64,000 bases of DNA, taken from the NCBI RefSeq assembly GCF_020180945.1, contig NZ_JAIPUL010000003.1, forward strand, positions 1 through 64,000, written 5' to 3'. Numbering within the stretch: the first letter of the stretch is position 1; every line of letters starts with the position of its first letter. A program made the translations under genes and the position numbers. Under the pieces are notes generated by a model. It was given only the letters and a program-made list of their open reading frames with translations. It had not been told where the DNA came from and searched no databases. Below, piece by piece: positions 40,964 to 53,147 of the stretch. Origin of the DNA: Lacticaseibacillus kribbianus. GTDB taxonomy: Bacteria > Bacillota > Bacilli > Lactobacillales > Lactobacillaceae.

Positions 40964-43900
40964 ATGAAGAAAACACACATTGCGACGCACCTTGCGATGA
41001 CGGTGATGCTCCTGTCCTCGGTCGGGGCCAACACGCTGCCGCTCGCACAGGTAATCGCCGCGACCAGTGGCAAGTCAAGCAAGATCGACTCGGCCTCCAA
41101 GGCGGCGCTGCAAAAGGCCCTGAGTCAGGCGTCCACCACCAAGACCAGCAAGAACAACGACAAGTTCAAGGCGGCGATCAAGCAGCAGCTGGCCGCCACC
41201 GGCACGGACACCAGTGACCTCACCGCCAGCCAGATCGCCAACAAGGACGTCAAGATCATCGTCACGCTGAAAAAGGACGCGGCGATTGAAGACACGGGCC
41301 GCGCGGACGGCGACGCCGCGACCTCGGCGCAGATCAAGTCCGCCACGGACAAGGTGCTGGACGCCCAACAGACCACGCAGGACAAGGTCGAGGCGATCAC
41401 CGGCAACAAGGTCAGCCAAGAGTACGGCTACCTGATCAACGGCTTTGCGATCAAGGCCTCGTTCAAGGACATCCAAAAGATCAAGGCCCTGCCGAAGGTC
41501 CAAAGCGTCTCGGTTCAAAGCCTGTACGAGAAGCAAGACGCCGCCGCCAATGAAACCGGCAACGTCGGCACCGCCTGGAACGCCGACTCCGAGCTGCCCA
41601 ACGAAGGCGAGGGCACCGCGATTGCGATCATCGACACCGGGATCGATGCCAGCCACAAGGACCTCAAGCTCAGTGAGGAGGGCACGGCCAACGAGAAGTA
41701 CACCAAGGCCGAGATGGCCGACCTGATCACGTCGAGCGGGACCAAGGGTACCTGGCTGTCCGACAAGGTGCCGTACTCCTTTGACTACGGCGACAACACC
41801 AACAAGATCTCCAAGGACAACGGCACCGGCGCGATGCACGGGATGCACGTCGCCGGGATCGCGGCGGCGGACGGCACCGCGGCCGACGACTCGGAGGAAG
41901 AAGACATCGACTACGTGCGCGGCGTGGCGCCGCAAGCGCAGCTCTTTAACATGAAGGTTTTCTCCAACTCCAACGGCGGCGGTGACTGGGACGAGGTCAT
42001 CATCAAGGCGATTGAGGACTCCGTCGCGCTCGGCGCCGACGTCATCAACATGTCCCTCGGCGGCAAGGACGGCAACACCGACACCTCCGCGCCCGAGGAG
42101 GCGGCGGTCACCGCCGCCACCCAGGCCGGCGTCGTGGTCGCCGTGGCGTCCGGCAACTCCGGCTCCTCCGACTCGAGCAACGCCTCGTCGGACTCGGCCC
42201 TGAACAACACCAACGATAACGGCCAGCAGAGCAACCCCGGCCTGACCCCGTCGGCCATCACCGTCGCGTCCTCCGACAACACGATCACGGTCAACCGCCA
42301 AGTCGCCGTGGCCGACGCCTCCGGCAAGAACATTTTCTCCGCTGACTGGGCGCAGTTCTCCCTGAACAAGTCGCCGATCACCGAGTTCGCCGGCAAGTCC
42401 CTGTACTTCGCCAAAAACGGCGAGAACGGCCTGCCGGGCTACGGCGCGACGACCGACTTCGACAGCGGCGTGAAGGGTAAGATCGCCGTGGTCGCCCGCG
42501 GCAACAACCTGGACTTCACCGTCAAGCAGAAAAACGCCCTGATGGCCGGCGCGGCCGGCGTCATCATCATCGACAACCAGCCGGCCGACGACGGCACGGC
42601 CAGCGCCTTTTCCATCAGCGAGGGCATTCCGACCATCGCGCTGCACAACTCCGACGGCCTGGCCTTCCTGAAGGCCACCGGCTTCGACGGCGGCACGGAC
42701 GGCGACTCGACCTACACCTTCTCGACCTCCCTGGCCAAAAAGGCGCAGGCGACCGGCGGCGAGATGTCCTACTTCAGCTCCATCGGCGCCTCCTCGACGC
42801 TGGACTTCAAGCCCGACATCACCGCGCCGGGCGGCGGCATCTGGTCGTTGGCCAACAACAACTCCTACCAGTCCATGAGCGGGACCTCGATGGCGACGCC
42901 TTACATCGCCGGCGCCTCCGCCCTGGTGGTCGAGGCCCTGAAGCACGAGGGGCTGTTCGGGGATGACGCCGCGGCCGCCGCGACGACGGACACCGAAGGC
43001 AAAACCATCAACGATCTGATCAACGACGCGATGAATAGCGGTCAAACGGCCGAGACGACCGACGACCAGATCCCGGCCTACGTCAAGACGCTTTTGATGA
43101 ACACCGCGACGCCAAAGCTTGATTCTGATCACCCGAACGCCGACGGCAGTGCGGCCATCATCTCGCCGCGCCTCGCCGGGGCCGGCGAGGTCAACGTGGC
43201 GGGTGCGACCAAGTCCCTGGTCGTCGCCACCAGCGCCAACGCCGCGTCCATGCAGGGCTTCCTCGCGCTGCACGAGATTAACTCTAGCGTTAAGACGCTG
43301 GGCGTCACCCTGACCAACAACGGCAAGGCGGACGCGACCTACACCTTTGACGATTACGGTGGTGTCTACACCAACGGCAACAACGACACCGATTCCGCGC
43401 AGATGTACGACAAGCAGCTGTTCGGCGCGACCCTGGCCATCACCTCCGTCAACGGCGGCGATCTGAACACCAAGGGCACCACGCAGACCATCACCGTGCC
43501 GGCCGGTTCCGCCGCCACCGTCAACATTAAGATGACGCTGCCGCTGACGCCGACGCAGTCCTTCGTCGAAGGGTACCTGGGCTTTGACGCGGTCGGCGAT
43601 ACCGACGGCGTGACGAACCTGTCCGTGCCTTACATGGGCTACTACGGCTCGTGGAACAACGACTCCAACATGTTCGCCGACACCGCGACGGACAACACCA
43701 ACCTCTTCCAGCAGAGCTACATCGGCTACTACGCCAACGGCGACACGACCGACGAGGACCAGTTCACCGCGTTTGGCCTGGACAGCGACGGCAACATTGT
43801 GGCGGACAACGTCGCGCTGTCGCCGGACTCCTCGATCAAAACGGCGACGGTGCACGCGACGCTGTACCGCAACGCCAAAGACATCCGCGGCCAGGTCTAC

Positions 43901-46900
43901 ACCAGCGACCCGACCAAGGACGCGAACGCCAAGCTTTTGCGGACCGTTTTCTACCAGGAGACGGCCTTCAAGTCCTTCGCGATGGAAAGCACCGGCGGCC
44001 AGTTCGCCCAGCTCGGCGCCGCGGCCACGTACGACCAGTCCAGCCTGAACGGCAACGCCTGGGACGGCTCGGCGACGATTAACGGCGAAACCGAAACCGT
44101 CAAGGATGGCCAGTACTACTACGTCATCTCCGCCTCCAACTGGGGCTCCGGCAACACCAACCCCGACGCCGAGCTGACGGCCGACGCCGGCGACACAACG
44201 GACACGGCGGTCACCACCAGCGACGTGTCGACGGCCGACAACGCCTTGAAGGGCAAGCACGTCACCGTGCTGCCGATCAAGGTCGACACGACCAAGCCGA
44301 CCGCGACGATCGAACAGGACGGCCTGATTCAAAATGAGGACGGCTCCTACACCGTCAAGGCCAGCCTGAAGGACAACCTGTCCGGCCTGGCGACGACCGG
44401 CAAGCTGGCCGTCGCGGTCAACGGCGTGATCAACACCGTCGACTACACGCTGGACGACCCGACCAACGACCTCGAGCAGGACGTCACCATCGACCTGACC
44501 GCGGCCCAGGCGGCGGCGATCAACACCGACACCAAAAACGACATCCAGCTGGGCGTCTACGACAACGCCGACAACTACGGCGAGCAGGACAACTACCTGA
44601 CCGTCACCAAGGCGGGCGCTGCCGCAGACGCCGACACCGCCAAGGACACCGGACTGTCGCTGTACGACCTGTACAACGGCGAGGTGATCAGCGGCAACGA
44701 CAAGGATTACAGCGCCAACAACCTGGCCTTGCGCGGCGAGTACACCGGCAAGTCCCTGTACCTGAACGGCAAGGCGATCAAGCTCGGTGACGACGGCAGC
44801 TTCGCGCAGACCGTCGCGGTGCCGACGGACGGCAAGTGGGTCTTCACGACCGACGCCGCCGGCACGGACATCATCCGCACCGTCGAAACCACGAACAAGA
44901 CCACGCCTGAGTCCGTTTTGACCCTCGACAACGACGAGATCGAAACCAGCGACAACAAGGTCGAGGTCACCGGTAAGATCTCCAACCCGGAGAACGTGGC
45001 CAAAATCACCTACACGGTCGGCTTGGGCACGGACCTGTCCTTCGACTCCGTCCTGAGCGGCCTGAGCTCGGCTTTGACCGGTGCGGCGACGAAGACCGAC
45101 ATCACCACCGACATGGCGGCTGATGGCACCTTCGACGCCAGCCTGCCGACTAGCTACGGCACCTTCAGCCTGAACATCACGGTCACCGACAAGGACGGCA
45201 ATTCCAGCATGGTCACCGCCCAGGTTGCCTCGTACGGCGACACCGATTTTGCCACCGACCCGCAGAAGCTGATCACCTCGACCGACGGCGCCAAGTTCGA
45301 CACGCCGAACGTCGTCACCTCCGCCAACTTCGGCGGCCTGGCCGTGATCCTGATGCTCGCGTCGGGCGCCAACTACGCCTCGCAGGCAGATGACGGCACC
45401 GGCACCATCAAGATCGCCGGCCGCCTGAACGCGCCGGTCGACCACTTCTACCTCAACGACGTGGACATCATCGCCGACGCCAAGGCCAAGGGCGACACCA
45501 CCGAGTACAACCCGGAGACCCGGGCGTTCTCAGTCACCCTCGACAAAATCGACCTGACCCAAAACCAGGAGATCAAGGTGCCGGCCATCGCCACCAACGA
45601 CGTGACCGACGGCTCCGGCGACTACGCCGGCGACACCACCCAAAAGATCATCACCAGCGGCTCCTACGACTTCCTGATCGACGCCACCGCGCCGAACGTG
45701 AAGTTGGACAAGGCCAAGGGTGACATCTACACCAACCAGGCGACCTACAAGCTGACCGGGACCTACGACATGGCCGCAAGCTACGTGCTGAAGATCAACA
45801 ACGACGTGATCGACGCCCAGCAGATGGGCTCCGCGCTTTTGAACACCGGCGCGACCGACACCACGACGCAAAAGACCTTCACCTACGAGTACCCGCTGAC
45901 GGTCGGCGCCAACTCGATGAACGTCACCCTGTACGACCAGCTGAACAACAGCAACACCACGACGTTCAAGGTTTACTACTACGACGCCAAGCTGAACCAG
46001 CCGACCATCAGCCAGGACACCACGGCCCTGACCGATGGCAGCGTCAAAATCACCGCCACGGCCGGTGCGGCCCTGGACGGCGCGCCGACCAACGAGAAGC
46101 GCACCGTTCAGTACAGCACGGACGGCGGCAAGACCTGGACCACGCTCAACGGCAGCCTGACCACCACGCAAAACGCCAAGCTGCAGTTCCGCACCGCCGA
46201 CCAGTACGGCAACACCTCCGACCCAGTTGAAGGGGATGTGACCAACATCGCCAAGGACGTCGCCGCGGAGGCCACCGCGAACGTGACCTACAGTGACGAC
46301 GGCACCAAGGCGACCCTGACGGCCGGCTACGATCAGGACCTGACCGAGGCCCAAAAGGCGGCCACGCACCTGCAGTACAGCACGGACGGCGGCCAGACCT
46401 GGCAGGATTACACCGCCCCGGTCACCATCGACCGGTCCGGTGACGTCCTGGTTCGCACCGAAGACGACCTCGGCCACACCGGCACGCCGGTCAAGGCCAC
46501 GATCCAGCTGAAGGCCGCAAACACCGGGACCGAAACCGGCAGCGGCAGCGAAACCGGCACCGAAACCGGCGACGGTAGCGAAAGCGGCAGCGGCACCGAA
46601 ACCGGCGACGGTAACGAAACCGGCAGCGGCACCGAAACCGGCGACGGTAACGAAACCGGCAGCGGCAGCGAAACCGGCAGCGGCAGCGAAACCGGGACCG
46701 AGACCGGCGACGGTAACGAAACCGGCAGCGGCACCGAAACCGGCAGCGGTAGCGAAACTGGCAGCAAGACCGGCAGCGAAACCGGCACCACGACCGGGAC
46801 CGCAACGGGCACCCCGAACGGCGACGCGATCGGCACCACGACCGGGACCGACGACGGCACGACAACCGGCAGCACCACCGGCACCACAACCGGGACCACC

Positions 46901-47146
46901 GCCGGCACGACCGGCAGCGCCGCAACCACCATCGCCGACGGCACCGGCGTCGCGCAGACCGGCACCGCGGCCGGCGCAACCACCGGCACGACGACGCAGA
47001 CCGCGGCCGGCTCGACCGGCAGCAAGAGTTCTGCACTGCCGCAGACCGGCGAGAAGGTCGCCGTCAACGTTGCGGTGATGGGGATCGTGATGGCGGCCGG
47101 CGCCGCCATCGCAGGCCTGTTCGGCTTCAAGCGCAAGCGGGACTAG
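40964..47146 (+). CDS. Cell-envelope subtilisin-like proteinase (lactocepin/PrtP-like), LPXTG-anchored
   Basis: This 2060-residue surface protease starts cleavage of casein-like proteins for peptide supply. In order: signal peptide (1-35), propeptide (to about 190), S8 catalytic domain with D224 (IIDTGID), H292 (HGMHVAG), N398 and S642 (GTSMATP), a PA insert (about 480-590), Fn3-like A domain, long beta-rich B region and Ig-like repeats with paired YSTDGGKTW/YSTDGGQTW motifs. A tandem Gly-Ser-Glu-Thr tract (46533-46990) forms a wall spacer, and LPQTGE (from L2025) with membrane helix and KRKRD tail is the sortase anchor. ATG 40964 follows GGGGGAA. Maturation protein PrtM is not adjacent. Confidence 0.93.
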   Translation: MKKTHIATHLAMTVMLLSSVGANTLPLAQVIAATSGKSSKIDSASKAALQKALSQASTTKTSKNNDKFKAAIKQQLAATGTDTSDLTASQIANKDVKIIVTLKKDAAIEDTGRADGDAATSAQIKSATDKVLDAQQTTQDKVEAITGNKVSQEYGYLINGFAIKASFKDIQKIKALPKVQSVSVQSLYEKQDAAANETGNVGTAWNADSELPNEGEGTAIAIIDTGIDASHKDLKLSEEGTANEKYTKAEMADLITSSGTKGTWLSDKVPYSFDYGDNTNKISKDNGTGAMHGMHVAGIAAADGTAADDSEEEDIDYVRGVAPQAQLFNMKVFSNSNGGGDWDEVIIKAIEDSVALGADVINMSLGGKDGNTDTSAPEEAAVTAATQAGVVVAVASGNSGSSDSSNASSDSALNNTNDNGQQSNPGLTPSAITVASSDNTITVNRQVAVADASGKNIFSADWAQFSLNKSPITEFAGKSLYFAKNGENGLPGYGATTDFDSGVKGKIAVVARGNNLDFTVKQKNALMAGAAGVIIIDNQPADDGTASAFSISEGIPTIALHNSDGLAFLKATGFDGGTDGDSTYTFSTSLAKKAQATGGEMSYFSSIGASSTLDFKPDITAPGGGIWSLANNNSYQSMSGTSMATPYIAGASALVVEALKHEGLFGDDAAAAATTDTEGKTINDLINDAMNSGQTAETTDDQIPAYVKTLLMNTATPKLDSDHPNADGSAAIISPRLAGAGEVNVAGATKSLVVATSANAASMQGFLALHEINSSVKTLGVTLTNNGKADATYTFDDYGGVYTNGNNDTDSAQMYDKQLFGATLAITSVNGGDLNTKGTTQTITVPAGSAATVNIKMTLPLTPTQSFVEGYLGFDAVGDTDGVTNLSVPYMGYYGSWNNDSNMFADTATDNTNLFQQSYIGYYANGDTTDEDQFTAFGLDSDGNIVADNVALSPDSSIKTATVHATLYRNAKDIRGQVYTSDPTKDANAKLLRTVFYQETAFKSFAMESTGGQFAQLGAAATYDQSSLNGNAWDGSATINGETETVKDGQYYYVISASNWGSGNTNPDAELTADAGDTTDTAVTTSDVSTADNALKGKHVTVLPIKVDTTKPTATIEQDGLIQNEDGSYTVKASLKDNLSGLATTGKLAVAVNGVINTVDYTLDDPTNDLEQDVTIDLTAAQAAAINTDTKNDIQLGVYDNADNYGEQDNYLTVTKAGAAADADTAKDTGLSLYDLYNGEVISGNDKDYSANNLALRGEYTGKSLYLNGKAIKLGDDGSFAQTVAVPTDGKWVFTTDAAGTDIIRTVETTNKTTPESVLTLDNDEIETSDNKVEVTGKISNPENVAKITYTVGLGTDLSFDSVLSGLSSALTGAATKTDITTDMAADGTFDASLPTSYGTFSLNITVTDKDGNSSMVTAQVASYGDTDFATDPQKLITSTDGAKFDTPNVVTSANFGGLAVILMLASGANYASQADDGTGTIKIAGRLNAPVDHFYLNDVDIIADAKAKGDTTEYNPETRAFSVTLDKIDLTQNQEIKVPAIATNDVTDGSGDYAGDTTQKIITSGSYDFLIDATAPNVKLDKAKGDIYTNQATYKLTGTYDMAASYVLKINNDVIDAQQMGSALLNTGATDTTTQKTFTYEYPLTVGANSMNVTLYDQLNNSNTTTFKVYYYDAKLNQPTISQDTTALTDGSVKITATAGAALDGAPTNEKRTVQYSTDGGKTWTTLNGSLTTTQNAKLQFRTADQYGNTSDPVEGDVTNIAKDVAAEATANVTYSDDGTKATLTAGYDQDLTEAQKAATHLQYSTDGGQTWQDYTAPVTIDRSGDVLVRTEDDLGHTGTPVKATIQLKAANTGTETGSGSETGTETGDGSESGSGTETGDGNETGSGTETGDGNETGSGSETGSGSETGTETGDGNETGSGTETGSGSETGSKTGSETGTTTGTATGTPNGDAIGTTTGTDDGTTTGSTTGTTTGTTAGTTGSAATTIADGTGVAQTGTAAGATTGTTTQTAAGSTGSKSSALPQTGEKVAVNVAVMGIVMAAGAAIAGLFGFKRKRD

Positions 47147-47210
47147 CGGCACTCGTACCACCAGTACGACCAGTCCCCGCAGCAGCTGATTCACCCGTAC
47201 CACCCAGAGA

Positions 47211-47252
47211 AGACCTGGTTTCACCGCATGACGGTGAGGCCAGGTCTTTTTG
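47211..47252 (+). terminator. Terminator of the proteinase gene
   Basis: AGACCTGG...CCAGGTCT with an inner CACCG/CGGTG stem is followed by TTTT. Confidence 0.85.
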
Positions 47253-47350
47253 GCGTGCCCGGCGGCGTGCGGCGCTTTTGTTCTCATTATTCTAATCGTT
47301 GTGTAATTGGTTGTGCGAAACCTAAAACCCGTACCAGTCAACCGGTTTAA

Positions 47351-49099
<1,749 letters not shown>

Positions 49100-49122
49100 G
49101 ATTCACAAGAGGAGGAGACACC

Positions 49123-50964
49123 ATGGCATTTTCACAAGCAACACGCAAGCAGACCATTGAGCAGCTCAAGCAGACCCCGCTGGACCTTCTGATCATCGGC
49201 GGCGGCATCACCGGCGCCGGGGTGGCGATTCAGGCGGCGGCCAGCGGGATCAAGACCGGCCTGATCGAGATGCAGGACTTCGCGGAGGGCACGTCCTCGC
49301 GGTCCACGAAGCTGGTGCACGGCGGCATCCGCTACCTCAAGACGTTCGACGTCGGCGTGGTCAGCGACACCGTCAAGGAGCGCGCCGTGGTGCAGGGCAT
49401 CGCGCCGCACATCCCGCGGCCGTTCCCGATGCTGATGCCGATTTACGCGGAGCCCGAGGCGACCTACGACATGTTCTCGGTCAAAATCGCGATGGACCTG
49501 TACGATCGGCTGGCCGGCGTCGACGGCACCCAGTACGCCAACTACACGATTGACAAAAAGGAGGTGCTCCAGCGCGAGCCCGGCCTGCGCGCCGAGAACC
49601 TGCTGGGCGGCGGCGTGTACCTCGACTTCGTGAACAACGACGCGCGCCTGGTGATTGAAAACGTCAAGGAGGCCGCCGAGCTCGGCGCCCTGGCCGCCAG
49701 CCGCGTCAAGGCAATCGGCGTGCTGCACGACGAGACCGGCCGCGCCGTGGGCATCAAGGCCCAGGACGTGCTGTCCGGCGAGACCTTCGAGATTCGCGCC
49801 AAAATCGTGATCAACACCACCGGGCCGTGGGTGGACAAGCTGCGCGCGGTTGACGCCAAGCTCGACCACCGGCCGCAGCTGCGGCCGACCAAGGGCGTGC
49901 ACCTGGTGATCGACGAAGCCAAGCTCAGCGTGCCGCAGCCGACGTACTTCGACTCCGGGGCCAACGACGGGCGGATGATTTTCGTCGTGCCGCGCGAGGG
50001 CAAGACGTACTTTGGCACCACCGACACCGACTTCACCGGCGACTACCAGCACCCGACGGTCACCCAAGACGACACCGACTACCTGCTGGCGGCGATCAAC
50101 CACCGCTACCCGGATGCCGGCGTTACGCTTAGCGACATCGAGGCCAGCTGGGTCGGGCTGCGGCCGCTGATTGCGGCCAACGGCAGCTCCGATTACAACG
50201 GCGGCGGCGCCAACGCCGGCAAGGTCTCGGACGCAAGCTTCCAGAACCTGATCGACACCGTCGACCGCTACGAGGACCAGCAGGCGGACCGTGCGGCGGT
50301 CGAGCAGGCGATCAGCAAGCTCAAGACGGCGCACGCGGAGGACACCCTCAAGCCGTCGCAGGTCTCCCGCGGCTCGTCGCTTGAGACCGAGCAAGACGGC
50401 CTGATCACGCTGGCCGGCGGCAAAATCACGGACTACCGCAAGATGGCGGCCGGGGCGCTGGCGCTGATTCGCCGCATTCTGGCGGACGACTTCCAGCAGG
50501 CCACCAAGGGCGTCGACTCCAAAAAGCTGCAGGTCTCCGGGGGGCATTTTGACCCGACGAACGTCGAAGAGACGCTGAAGTTCTACGGCCGCGTCGCGCA
50601 GGACGCCGGCATTCCGGCGGCCGAGGCCGAAGACCTCGCCAACCGCTTCGGCAGCAACACCGGGCGCGTGGTGACCTACGTCGCAGGCGGCGCGGCCGCG
50701 GGCCTGACGCTGAAGGAAAGCGCCGAGCTGCGCTACGCCGTCAGCGAGGAGATGGCGCTGACGCCGGTCGACTTCCTGCTGCGGCGCACCAACGCCATCC
50801 TGTTCCACGCGGACACGCTGGCCCGGCTGAAGCAGCCCGTGATCGACGAGATGGCGCGGCTTTTGGACTGGGATGCCGCGACCAAGGTAGCACGGACCGC
50901 CGAGCTGGAGCAGACGATTGCCGAAAGCCAGCTTTCGGCCCTGAAGGGGGAGGTGGGCGCATGA
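49123..50964 (+). CDS. glpO: Glycerol-3-phosphate oxidase (GlpO type)
   Basis: This 613-residue flavoprotein has the FAD motif IIGGGITGAG (residues 23-32), SSRSTKLVHGGIRYL, GVYLDFVNNDARLV and GLRPLIA. An insert around residues 360-410 (NGGGANAGKVSDASFQNLID, then VDRYEDQQ) is characteristic of the alpha-glycerophosphate oxidases of lactic acid bacteria, which pass electrons to O2 and produce H2O2 and DHAP, rather than respiratory GlpD. AGGAGGAG precedes the ATG, 23 bases after glpK. It overlaps glpF by 4 bases. Confidence 0.92.
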   Translation: MAFSQATRKQTIEQLKQTPLDLLIIGGGITGAGVAIQAAASGIKTGLIEMQDFAEGTSSRSTKLVHGGIRYLKTFDVGVVSDTVKERAVVQGIAPHIPRPFPMLMPIYAEPEATYDMFSVKIAMDLYDRLAGVDGTQYANYTIDKKEVLQREPGLRAENLLGGGVYLDFVNNDARLVIENVKEAAELGALAASRVKAIGVLHDETGRAVGIKAQDVLSGETFEIRAKIVINTTGPWVDKLRAVDAKLDHRPQLRPTKGVHLVIDEAKLSVPQPTYFDSGANDGRMIFVVPREGKTYFGTTDTDFTGDYQHPTVTQDDTDYLLAAINHRYPDAGVTLSDIEASWVGLRPLIAANGSSDYNGGGANAGKVSDASFQNLIDTVDRYEDQQADRAAVEQAISKLKTAHAEDTLKPSQVSRGSSLETEQDGLITLAGGKITDYRKMAAGALALIRRILADDFQQATKGVDSKKLQVSGGHFDPTNVEETLKFYGRVAQDAGIPAAEAEDLANRFGSNTGRVVTYVAGGAAAGLTLKESAELRYAVSEEMALTPVDFLLRRTNAILFHADTLARLKQPVIDEMARLLDWDAATKVARTAELEQTIAESQLSALKGEVGA

Positions 50965-51677
50965 CAACGACTGTGATGACCCAAGCACTCGGTGAATTCA
51001 TCGGCACGCTGATCCTGGTCCTCCTGGGCGACGGCGTGGTGGCCGGGGTGTCGCTAAACAAGTCCAAGGCCCAGGGCGCGGGCTGGCTCGCGATTGCGCT
51101 GGGCTGGGGTCTGGCGGTGACGCTCGGCGTCTACTCCGCCGCGTTCCTCGGCCCGGCCCACCTGAACCCGGCCGTCACCCTGGCGTTCGCGTTTGCCGGC
51201 CGCTTCCCGTGGGCCAGCGTGGCGCCGTTCATCGCCGCGCAGATGCTCGGCGCGTTCCTCGGCGCCGCCCTGGTGTGGCTGCAGTACCTGCCGCACTGGC
51301 GCGAGACCGAGGACCAGGCCGCGATTCTCGGCACCTTCGCAACCGCGCCGGCGATCCGCAGCCCGCTGGCCAACTTTTTCTCCGAGGCCCTCGGCACGGC
51401 GGTGTTGACCTTCATGCTGCTGGCCTTCACCAAGGGCAAGTGGACGGCCGGCCTGGCCCCGATCGGCGTCGGCGCGCTGATCACGGCGATCGGCTTCTCG
51501 CTGGGCGGCACCACCGGCTACGCGATCAACCCGGCGCGTGATCTCGGCCCGCGCATCGCCCACGCGGTGCTGCCGATCGCCGGCAAGGGCGACTCCGACT
51601 GGGGCTACGCCTGGATCCCGGTGGTCGGGCCGGTGGTCGGCGGCACAATCGGGGCGCTGCTGTTCAACCTGATCTGA
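50961..51677 (+). CDS. glpF: Glycerol uptake facilitator (aquaglyceroporin)
   Basis: This 238-residue MIP channel has six membrane segments and both half-helix motifs: HLNPAVT (first NPA) and YAINPARDLGPR (second NPA followed by Asp, typical of glycerol channels). It lets glycerol and perhaps dihydroxyacetone or lactate diffuse in. The start overlaps the glpO stop (ATGA), and GGGGGAGG lies inside glpO. A terminator closes the operon. Confidence 0.95.
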   Translation: MTTTVMTQALGEFIGTLILVLLGDGVVAGVSLNKSKAQGAGWLAIALGWGLAVTLGVYSAAFLGPAHLNPAVTLAFAFAGRFPWASVAPFIAAQMLGAFLGAALVWLQYLPHWRETEDQAAILGTFATAPAIRSPLANFFSEALGTAVLTFMLLAFTKGKWTAGLAPIGVGALITAIGFSLGGTTGYAINPARDLGPRIAHAVLPIAGKGDSDWGYAWIPVVGPVVGGTIGALLFNLI

Positions 51678-51696
51678 TCATGAAAAAATAAATGGT

Positions 51697-51733
51697 GCCG
51701 CCCCTGCAGATTGCTGCAGGGGCGGCCTTTTTG
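51697..51733 (+). terminator. Terminator of the glp operon
   Basis: A 12-bp stem (GCCGCCCCTGCA/TGCAGGGGCGGC) is followed by CTTTTTG. Confidence 0.93.
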
Positions 51734-51914
51734 ATGGCGTTTAAGAGGGGACACACCGGATTTTCGCGCGACGCCTATTAAAAATTAATTCAATGAGAAC
51801 CCGACCGTGTTATGCTGGGCTACATTAACTCGCATAAGTTTGTTTGTAACACGGCGACGGTTGACTCGGAAACGCATTCAATTGATTCACCGATTCAATC
51901 AGAAGGGGGAACTC

Positions 51915-52997
51915 ATGGTTCGTTTCAACACGTTAGCACTCGCTGTTCTGGTGTCCGGCAGCTTCGGCGCCGCGGGAGCCAGCACCGCGCACGCCGCCAC
52001 GACGACCGCGCCGGTGGCGGGCACGTCAGCAATCGCTTCGGCGGCCGCGACCGCAACCGGCACCACGGCGGCCGCGACAGACGGCACCGAGGCGACCGGC
52101 GCGGCCGCACAGGTGGCGCCGGCCCTGGACATCAACAACATCGAGCTGTGGCTGGAGGGCGAACGGCTGGTGCAGTCGGGCGTCAACACCGTCGTGGCCG
52201 ATCACCTGTACCACGGGGAGGCGCTTTTGAGCTACTCCGGCGCCGGCGCCACGCTGCCGCTTTCGGCCCTGCAGCTGACGTCCAACAACCCCAATGTTGT
52301 CATCGAAACCGGTGAGGGAACGCTGGTCACCGGGGCCGACGGCGTCACCCGGATCAGCCTGCCGTACACCTTGGTCGTTCACGGGGAGGTCGGGCCCAAC
52401 CCAATCGTGGTCAGCATCGGCATTCAGCGCACGGACGGCGGTGTGGTGCACGGCACCAGCCAGGGGCAAAGCTTCATCATCGGCTCGACCGAGCCCGGCG
52501 ACGGGGACGGCGGCGACACCGGGAACCCGGGTGACGGGGACGAGGGCAACCCGGAGGACCCGGGTGACGGGGACGGCGGCAACACCGAGAACCCGGGTGA
52601 CGGAGACGCCGGCAACCCGGAGGACCCGGGCGACGGTGACGCCGGCAACCCGGAGGACCCGGGCGATGGTGACGCCGGTAACCCGGAGGACCCGGGCGAC
52701 GGTGACGCCGGCACCCCGGAGAAACCCGGCGACGGCAACGAAGGCAACCCGGAGAAGCCGAGTGACGGCGACGAGTCGGCGACCGAGACGCCCGCTGATT
52801 CGAGCACCCCGAGCAAGCCGACGACGCCAGGTGTTGCGCACCCGGTTGCCGAGCGGCCGACCGCTACGCACGACACCGCGCGGCAGCTGCCACAGACCGG
52901 CGAGCGGAAGGCGCCAGTGCTGGTGCTGGCCGGGCTGGTGCTGGTGGCGCTGAGCGTCGCAGTGGGCGCCTCACAGCGCTGGCGCAAGGACGCGTAG
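51915..52997 (+). CDS. LPXTG-anchored surface protein with Asp-Gly-Pro repeat stalk
   Basis: This 360-residue exported protein has a signal peptide (MVRFNTLALAVLVSGSFGAA, cleaved after AHA near residue 31), an Ala/Thr-rich segment, a single predicted beta domain of about 120 residues (LDINNIELWLEGERLVQSGV onward) that I do not recognise, a stalk of tandem DGDxGNPEDPG units (about 200-280), and the sortase anchor LPQTGE at L325 with membrane helix and RWRKDA tail. AAGGGGGA precedes the ATG. An adhesin or wall-display role is inferred from architecture only. Confidence 0.85.
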   Translation: MVRFNTLALAVLVSGSFGAAGASTAHAATTTAPVAGTSAIASAAATATGTTAAATDGTEATGAAAQVAPALDINNIELWLEGERLVQSGVNTVVADHLYHGEALLSYSGAGATLPLSALQLTSNNPNVVIETGEGTLVTGADGVTRISLPYTLVVHGEVGPNPIVVSIGIQRTDGGVVHGTSQGQSFIIGSTEPGDGDGGDTGNPGDGDEGNPEDPGDGDGGNTENPGDGDAGNPEDPGDGDAGNPEDPGDGDAGNPEDPGDGDAGTPEKPGDGNEGNPEKPSDGDESATETPADSSTPSKPTTPGVAHPVAERPTATHDTARQLPQTGERKAPVLVLAGLVLVALSVAVGASQRWRKDA

Positions 52998-53087
52998 GCC
53001 GCCGCGCTCTGCGGTGGGGCGCACCGGTGAGGGCCGGCGCAATCCGGTGAACTGACGCGCGGCCGACAATTTTGGCACGACGAAAAT

Positions 53088-53131
53088 AAGCCACCCCACG
53101 AACCCGAGTGTCTGGGTTTGCGGGGTGGCTT
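53088..53131 (-). terminator. Terminator of the PNPOx-like gene
   Basis: AAGCCACCCC pairs with GGGGTGGCTT, with an inner GAACCC/GGGTTT-type stem. It lies between convergent genes. Confidence 0.8.
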
Positions 53132-53147
53132 GTGTTTTAAGAATCGG

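Noticed and set aside
41075-45445. 1456-codon open frame on the minus strand
   Set aside because: It is antisense to the proteinase gene, has shadow-type composition (Arg/Val/Gly) and no ribosome site; it results from high third-position GC.
46533-46990. Tandem DNA repeat as a separate element
   Set aside because: It is in frame and encodes the Gly-Ser-Glu-Thr wall spacer of the proteinase.
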